64,000 nucleotides of DNA, taken from Dyadobacter soli. Lineage in GTDB: Bacteria > Bacteroidota > Bacteroidia > Cytophagales > Spirosomataceae. The stretch covers positions 186,001 through 250,000 of the forward strand of contig NZ_FNAN01000003.1 of assembly GCF_900101885.1 (NCBI RefSeq). Direction: 5' to 3'. The notes under the pieces are model-generated. The model saw only the letters and a list, made by a program, of their open reading frames with translations, was not told the DNA's origin and did no database searches. Every line of letters begins with the position of its first letter. Position 1 is the stretch's first letter. Of this stretch, positions 59,513 to 64,000 are shown one piece after another. Made by a program: the position numbers and the translations under genes.

Positions 59513-60004
59513 TTATTTGAAGTTTACTAGTATTCGATCATATTGATTTCCAACAATATAATCCTCTGTCTTGCCCGATTTAACACCCCAAAATCGAAAT
59601 TCAGTCGATAGTTCTGCCCAGTTTGAGTCTATCGCTCTTTGATAGAGGATGTTGCGATGATTTTTGCCTTGTAAAGCAGACTTTTCATCGACGTACCCTT
59701 CTAATGAAAGTAGTGCCCAGGGATGCTCTCGCAAAAAATCCATCGCTATCAAGGCGACGGTCGCGATTACCTTTGGCATATCACCATTTCCACTCCTGGG
59801 GCTATCATCGAGAATCCAACTGCTGGAAACAGCCACAACATCGCCAAATCCAAGATTATAGACCGAGTCAGAGGGATAGTTAGAGCTATCTGGAACGTCG
59901 CTAATCACAACGGCTTTCTGGATATCTCCTTTAATTCCACTACTAACAAAAAAATAAAGAAAGTCGTCTTCGGCCTGATAAAAAGGGTATATGTCTTTAT
60001 TCAT
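59513..60004 (-). CDS. Cassette 2: 163-residue DUF6934-like protein
   Basis: 163 residues from M-N-K-D-I-Y-P-F. The conserved points are Y-F-F-V-S-S-G-I-K-G, Y-N-L-G-F-G-D, D-D-S-P-R-S-G-N-G-D-M-P-K-V-I-A-T-V and Q-G-K-N-H-R-N-I-L-Y-Q-R-A-I-D-S-N-W. It is roughly half identical to the copies on either side, so the duplication is not very recent. Directly before its start codon is the perfect inverted repeat at 60011-60039. Confidence 0.78.
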   Translation of the reverse strand: MNKDIYPFYQAEDDFLYFFVSSGIKGDIQKAVVISDVPDSSNYPSDSVYNLGFGDVVAVSSSWILDDSPRSGNGDMPKVIATVALIAMDFLREHPWALLSLEGYVDEKSALQGKNHRNILYQRAIDSNWAELSTEFRFWGVKSGKTEDYIVGNQYDRILVNFK

Positions 60005-60010
60005 ATTTTA

Positions 60011-60039
60011 AGTGTGCTTAAACAAACCCAAAGCACACT
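60011..60039 (-). promoter_or_regulatory. Inverted repeat before cassette 2 start codon
   Basis: AGTGTGCTT (60011-60019), an 11-base loop and AAGCACACT (60031-60039) form a perfect 9-base-pair stem that ends 7 bases before the ATG on the minus strand. It could act as an operator on DNA or as a hairpin that hides the start codon on RNA. The same element occurs before cassette 3. Confidence 0.65.
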
Positions 60040-60126
60040 ACTACATTTCCCCTAATCCTACTTCCCACCACCAATGATCCTCCGGCATAAAAAACCGCCC
60101 ATCCGGTTTTAGTGAATGGGCGGTTT
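60040..60126 (-). terminator. Conserved inter-cassette block with terminator hairpin (copy 2)
   Basis: AAACCGCCCAT (60092-60102) pairs with ATGGGCGGTTT (60116-60126). On the minus strand it follows the end of cassette 3 and a T-run trails it. The surrounding block AATGATCCTCCGGCAT is shared by all three copies. Confidence 0.75.
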
Positions 60127-60175
60127 GTGAAAAACAGGTATAAATGCAGATTTGTAGTAGAACCTTCGAGACCTT

Positions 60176-60376
60176 CTATTCCTCATTTTGAGGACATTCT
60201 TCATCCCAGGGAAAGGGTGGTTTTATTTTTGACAGGTATTCAGCGGCTTCTTGATGCTTTCGATTCAGGAACGGCGAGTTACGGATAGCCTCGAAAATTC
60301 GCTCCTTGTCGGCGAGGATTTCTTCAGTGCTAGGCTGGGTTTCCTTCGTTTTTTGCTTTTCCATTGCAGTACTCAT
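60176..60376 (-). CDS. Cassette 3: 66-residue helical protein
   Basis: 66 residues from M-S-T-A-M-E-K-Q-K, the only start available, which supports the start choices in the other two copies. It keeps D-K-E-R-I-F-E-A-I-R-N-S-P-F-L-N-R-K-H-Q-E-A-A split by small changes, and P-P-F-P-W-D near the acidic C-terminus. It starts 27 bases after its partner. No family is recognised. Confidence 0.72.
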   Translation of the reverse strand: MSTAMEKQKTKETQPSTEEILADKERIFEAIRNSPFLNRKHQEAAEYLSKIKPPFPWDEECPQNEE

Positions 60377-60403
60377 AATAGTGTAGTCTTTAAAGTTAAG
60401 AAA

Positions 60404-60895
60404 TTATTTAAGCTTAACCAGAATCCGTTCATGCTGATTACCAATCGAATACTCTTCGAATTTTCCAGTCTTGGCGCCCCAAAAGCAGAACTTAACGGAT
60501 AGCTCGTCCCAGTTGGAGTCGATCGCTCTTTGATACAAAATATTACGTTGATTTTTCCCCATGGCCAAAGACTTCTCATCCAGGTATCCCTGAAATGACA
60601 ACGTAGCATTCTTGTGTCGGGTTAAGAATTCGACAGCAACTTTGACTACCGTGGCGATCACCTTCGGCATATCACCGTTTCCACTTCGTACTGAATCATT
60701 AAGAGCCCAGTTGTCACCCACAAGCTTTGCGTCGCCAAATGCAAGATTGTAGATCGGGCGTAGGAAATGCGGCTGGTCGTCAGGAATATATTCAATTGAA
60801 ATACCCTTTAAGATGTTTCCGCGAATGCCTTCGCTGATGAATAGGTATTCAAAGCCGTCATTGGTACTGTGAATGGGATATGTGGTTCTGTCCAT
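60404..60895 (-). CDS. Cassette 3: 163-residue DUF6934-like protein
   Basis: 163 residues from M-D-R-T-T-Y-P-I (ATG at 60895); an in-frame ATG at 60925 lies upstream of the conserved start and inside the inverted repeat. The pattern is the same as in the other copies: E-Y-L-F-I-S-E-G-I-R-G, Y-N-L-A-F-G-D, S-G-N-G-D-M-P-K-V-I-A-T-V-V, N-I-L-Y-Q-R-A-I-D-S-N-W. It is the first cassette transcribed, preceded by the inverted repeat at 60905-60933 and a terminator hairpin that closes the gapN transcript. Confidence 0.78.
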   Translation of the reverse strand: MDRTTYPIHSTNDGFEYLFISEGIRGNILKGISIEYIPDDQPHFLRPIYNLAFGDAKLVGDNWALNDSVRSGNGDMPKVIATVVKVAVEFLTRHKNATLSFQGYLDEKSLAMGKNQRNILYQRAIDSNWDELSVKFCFWGAKTGKFEEYSIGNQHERILVKLK

Positions 60896-60904
60896 GAGTG
60901 CAAT

Positions 60905-60933
60905 AGTGTGCTTAAACAAACCCAAAGCGCACT
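60905..60933 (-). promoter_or_regulatory. Inverted repeat before cassette 3 start codon
   Basis: AGTGTGCTT (60905-60913), an 11-base loop identical to that of cassette 2, and AAGCGCACT (60925-60933). The one change keeps pairing as G-U in RNA. It ends 9 bases before the start codon on the minus strand. Confidence 0.65.
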
Positions 60934-61019
60934 ACTACATTCCCCCTAATCCTACTTCTCACCACCAATGATCCTCCGGTATAAAAAACCGCCCATCCGG
61001 TTTGAACGAATGGGCGGTG
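60934..61019 (-). terminator. Terminator block after gapN (copy 3 of the conserved block)
   Basis: ACCGCCCAT (60988-60996) pairs with ATGGGCGGT (61010-61018), followed on the minus strand by a T-run. It lies 26 bases after the gapN stop codon and may be the source from which the two inter-cassette blocks were duplicated. Confidence 0.75.
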
Positions 61020-61044
61020 GTAAAGAAAGAACTGATCGGAAATC

Positions 61045-62670
61045 CTAGAATATGAATTTCGTACTCAAAAAGTTCGAAGTATCCTCGTGCACGATCTCGT
61101 TGATCAGTTGCTTGTTGGCGGCGTTCATTTTGAAGGCTACCAGGGAGCGGATCGAGAAGGCGCGGATGGCGTCGGGGACGGAAAGGGTACCTTCGGCGCT
61201 GTCTTTACGACCGGTGAAAGGGAAAACGTCCGGGCCGCGCTGGCATTGGGTATTAATGTTCACCCGGCTGACCTGATTTACCAACGGGTCGATAAGCGCG
61301 GCTACTTCTTCGGCATTGTTGCTGAAAATGCTTACCTGCTGGCCGTGGGTCGAGTCGATGAGGAACTCGATGGTTTCTTCGAGGTCGTCGAAAGGCACTA
61401 CGGGCACAATCGGGCCGAATTGCTCCTCGTGGTAGAGCTTCATCTTGCTGTTGACGGGGTACACTACGGCCGGGTAGAAGAACGAGCCTTCCGATTTGCC
61501 GCCGTTTGCGTTGACTACCTTCGCGCCGTGCGTTTCCGCATCGGCAATGCAGTCGTTGAGGTAGTCGATTTTATTGGTCTCGGGCAGCGGAGTGAGCGAC
61601 ACGCCTTTTTCCCACGGCATTCCGAATTTCAGTTCGGCGACAGCCGCGCTGAATTTTTCAAGAAATGCATCCGCGACGCTGCGGTGCGCCCAGATGATTT
61701 TCAAAGCCGTACAACGCTGGCCATTAAACGACAGCGATCCGGTAATGATCTCCTTTACGGCCAGATCCAGGTCCGCGTTCGGAGTGATGATAGCGGCATT
61801 CTTGGCATCCAGGCCGAGTACCGCGCGCAGGCGGTTCACTTTCGGGTGGGATTTCTTCAACTCGTTAGCCACTTTGCTGGAACCGATCAGCGTCAGGACA
61901 TTGATTTTTCCCGACTGCATGAGCCCCGGAACAATGGCATTACCACGACCGTAAATCACATTCACAACACCTTTCGGGAAACAGTCACGGAATGCTTCCT
62001 GCAATGGGTAATGCAGCAACGTACCGAATTTCGGCGGTTTGAAAAGCAATGTGTTGCCCATGATCAGTGCGGGGATCAGGGTCGTGAAGGTTTCGTTGAG
62101 CGGGTAGTTGAATGGCCCCATGCAAAGCACCACGCCCAGCGGAGAGCGCCTTACCTGCGCCGCAATGCCGTCGACGATATCGAAACCGGACGAATCGCGA
62201 TCCAGGTTTTTGAGTGAATCGATGGTGGCGTAAATGTATTCAACGGTACGATCGAATTCTTTAACGGAGTCGGCAAATGATTTACCGATTTCCCACATAA
62301 TGAGCTTGACGATGATGTCCTTTTTCTCGATCATCCGGCCTGTAAACTGCTCTACGCAGTGAATGCGCTCGGCAACGCCCATCGTGGGCCACTCGCCGCG
62401 GCCGCTGTTGTAGGCGGTTACCGCAGCATCCAGCGCTTCCGATGCCTCGGTAGCGGTGCATAAGGGGTAGCTACCGATGAGTTTGCGTTCGAGGCCATTG
62501 GGCGTCTGCACGGCAATCGGGGAATACACTTCATGGAACGGTCCGTCCCAGTTCTTCATTTCGCCATTGCAGAGGTACTCGCGCTGGTGGATCAGGGATG
62601 GCAGGCTGAACTCCGCAGGAATGTCTTTTTCTTCAACAAAGATGTTCCTTAACGTGGAATTGAAATCCAT
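61045..62670 (-). CDS. gapN: NADP-dependent non-phosphorylating glyceraldehyde-3-phosphate dehydrogenase
   Basis: 541 residues from the ATG at 62670 (M-D-F-N-S-T-L-R-N-I-F-V); the frame runs back to 62739 but the extra 23 residues do not resemble the family. It is an aldehyde dehydrogenase with N-Y-P-L-N-E-T-F-T-T in the cofactor fold, the catalytic C320 in N-G-Q-R-C-T-A-L-K, and H-E-E-Q-F-G-P-I-V-P. Where most aldehyde dehydrogenases read E-L-G-G-K, this one has V-L-G-L-D-A-K, which I believe is usual in this GapN branch. GapN turns glyceraldehyde-3-phosphate into 3-phosphoglycerate with NADPH and without ATP. The long insert P-F-T-G-R-K-D-S-A-E-G-T and the length support GapN over a general aldehyde dehydrogenase. 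The gene is monocistronic, closed by a hairpin. Confidence 0.85.
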   Translation of the reverse strand: MDFNSTLRNIFVEEKDIPAEFSLPSLIHQREYLCNGEMKNWDGPFHEVYSPIAVQTPNGLERKLIGSYPLCTATEASEALDAAVTAYNSGRGEWPTMGVAERIHCVEQFTGRMIEKKDIIVKLIMWEIGKSFADSVKEFDRTVEYIYATIDSLKNLDRDSSGFDIVDGIAAQVRRSPLGVVLCMGPFNYPLNETFTTLIPALIMGNTLLFKPPKFGTLLHYPLQEAFRDCFPKGVVNVIYGRGNAIVPGLMQSGKINVLTLIGSSKVANELKKSHPKVNRLRAVLGLDAKNAAIITPNADLDLAVKEIITGSLSFNGQRCTALKIIWAHRSVADAFLEKFSAAVAELKFGMPWEKGVSLTPLPETNKIDYLNDCIADAETHGAKVVNANGGKSEGSFFYPAVVYPVNSKMKLYHEEQFGPIVPVVPFDDLEETIEFLIDSTHGQQVSIFSNNAEEVAALIDPLVNQVSRVNINTQCQRGPDVFPFTGRKDSAEGTLSVPDAIRAFSIRSLVAFKMNAANKQLINEIVHEDTSNFLSTKFIF

Positions 62671-62780
62671 TGAATCAGATTTTTGTGGATAAGAATTGAA
62701 TAAAAAAAGCGCACTTGGATTAATGACGAAGTTTTGCAATTATATCCTTATCAACAAGTCGGATTTTGACGAACTTTTGT

Positions 62781-64000
62781 CTAAACCTGATTTCTTCTTG
62801 TCATTTTGAAGAAGCGTGTCATCAGGAAAATCGACGCCATCGTGAGTCCCAGGATCAACCCCAGCCACATCCCCGAAGCACCCATTCCGAAATGGAATGC
62901 GAGGGTGTAACCCACCGGGATACCAATCACCCAATAGGCGATGCCGATGAGGATCGTGGGGGTTTTTACATCTTTAATACCCCTCAACAACCCGGCGCCG
63001 ATGGCCTGCGTGGCGTCGGAAATCTGGAAAACGGCCGCGAAAAGGAGCAGCAATGCAGCGAGCCCGACCACCTCGGCGTTATCGTTGAATGCGAGCGGCA
63101 AATGGTTACGAAGTACGCCGAACGTGACCGCGCAGAATGTGCCATAGATCAATGCGGTGATGAGTGTGCTTTTGCCGATCACGAAAATCTTCGCCCAGTC
63201 GTTGCGTCCGAGCGCGTTGCTCACGCGTATGGAGCCTGCCTGCGCGAGGCCCATCGATACCATGAATGTGAACGAAGCACTGCTCAATGCAATCTGATGC
63301 GCGGCCTGTGCCACCGCGCCCAAAGTACCGATGATAATGCCCGACACCGCGAATGCGCCCGCTTCCATGCCGATCTGCAAGCTGCTCGGCACGCCGATAT
63401 GCAATAGCTCACGCCAGGTTTGTCCTTTGAAATACCATTGGTTGCGGCTTACGGCAATGTATTTTTCAAAAGTCTTGTGCTTTAAAATCACGAAAAGCAA
63501 TGCGAGGAACATCATGGTGCGGGTAATGAGCGTTGCCCAGCCTGCGCCTTCGAGTTCCAGGCGCGGGAAGCCCCAGTTGCCGTAAATGAGCAGCCAGTTG
63601 AGCAGGATATTGACAGGCATACCGGCCAATGAAAAAATCATCGCGGTGCGCGTGTGTTCCAGCCCGTCCGCGAACTGCTTCAAGGTCATGAAAAGCAGCA
63701 TTGGGATAATGGAAAGGCCCATGAGCCGCATGAACGGGATCGCCAACTCCACCACCTCGGGGTCCTGGCCGAGGTTACGGAGGTAGTCTTTGCCGAAAAG
63801 CAAGGTAACGGAAATAACCAGCGCTGTAAGTGTGCAAAGGCAGAAACCATTGAACAGGTAATGCGAAACCTGCTGCGCGTCGCGGCGGCCATTGGCGAGG
63901 GATACCATTTGCGAAACGGAGATCGTCATGCCGATCCCGATCACGAACGGGATGTTCATTGCATTGATGACCAGGGCCGCGGCGGCCAGCTGCTTGTAGC
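62781..64000 (-). CDS. MATE-family multidrug/Na+ antiporter, C-terminal part
   Basis: The frame runs to the window edge, so the N-terminal part is missing; about 405 residues are present, including Y-K-Q-L-A-A-A-A-L upstream of the first internal Met at 63959. The sequence has the helical hairpins and loops of MATE transporters (I-G-I-G-M-T-I-S-V-S-Q-M-V-S near the start, G-A-G-W-A-T-L-I-T-R-T in the middle, G-V-P-S-S-L-Q-I-G-M-E-A-G-A-F at the second-half start). Ten or so membrane helices are visible. Such proteins export cationic drugs or metabolites in exchange for Na+ or H+. The substrate cannot be read. It is read towards gapN, 110 bases away, with no hairpin seen between them. Confidence 0.88.
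   Translation of the reverse strand, partial: YKQLAAAALVINAMNIPFVIGIGMTISVSQMVSLANGRRDAQQVSHYLFNGFCLCTLTALVISVTLLFGKDYLRNLGQDPEVVELAIPFMRLMGLSIIPMLLFMTLKQFADGLEHTRTAMIFSLAGMPVNILLNWLLIYGNWGFPRLELEGAGWATLITRTMMFLALLFVILKHKTFEKYIAVSRNQWYFKGQTWRELLHIGVPSSLQIGMEAGAFAVSGIIIGTLGAVAQAAHQIALSSASFTFMVSMGLAQAGSIRVSNALGRNDWAKIFVIGKSTLITALIYGTFCAVTFGVLRNHLPLAFNDNAEVVGLAALLLLFAAVFQISDATQAIGAGLLRGIKDVKTPTILIGIAYWVIGIPVGYTLAFHFGMGASGMWLGLILGLTMASIFLMTRFFKMTRRNQV

Overview
The window looks like chromosome of a Bacteroidota bacterium of the order Cytophagales, most probably Dyadobacter-like. That taxonomic reading is an inference from gene content: two SusC/SusD pairs, an ECF sigma/FecR pair driving one of them, a GH92 glycosidase, a type IX secretion sorting domain, DUF4142 and DUF6934 family proteins, PAS-rich hybrid kinases, and promoters resembling the TTG-N19-21-TAnnTTTG type. 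No tRNA, rRNA, CRISPR array, transposase or prophage was seen.

Layout. 1-7141: the end of a type II NADH dehydrogenase, then a tight operon of a GAF protein, an HD phosphohydrolase fused to a Pycsar-effector-like membrane domain, polyphosphate kinase 1 and a lipoprotein, followed by a 1263-residue lipoprotein joining a metallophosphoesterase to an outer-membrane barrel (7160-10951). 11090-15398: a DUF4142 lipoprotein and a signalling cluster (PAS protein with no ATPase domain, single receiver, hybrid kinase). 15461-25350: an ECF sigma/FecR-controlled SusC-SusD-SGBP locus ending in an exported SelA-like PLP enzyme. 25304-30085: a periplasmic-propeller sensor kinase flanked by two NarL-type regulators on the opposite strand. 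30306-40903: an AraC regulator, a GH92 glycosidase, a membrane-spanning kelch/SARP-like regulator, and a surface-protein operon of two tail-fibre-chaperone (S74) proteins around a T9SS-sorted protein. 41385-46633: divergent PAS kinases with a receiver. 46769-58342: a sulfatase operon (SusC, SusD, three sulfatases, rhodanese-thioredoxin protein). 58399-60895: three tandem copies of a two-gene cassette (163 + 66 residues). 61045-64000: non-phosphorylating GAPDH (GapN type) and the C-terminal part of a MATE transporter.

Most interesting. (i) The sulfatase operon is preceded by an unannotated 36-codon ORF (46769-46879) that ends in Cys-Cys-Ser-Cys-Cys-stop. Behind it lie three mutually exclusive RNA pairings that share one downstream segment, one of which starts inside the Cys codons. 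This is the layout expected of a cysteine-sensing attenuator controlling sulfate scavenging, and no other regulator is encoded in that operon. (ii) The triplicated cassette has identical gene lengths in all copies, an inverted repeat just before the start codon in two of them, and non-coding blocks far better conserved than the genes. (iii) Three genes are followed directly after their stop codons by inverted arrays of 7- or 8-nt tandem repeats that could fold into very large hairpins, with unrelated repeat sequences but the same architecture.
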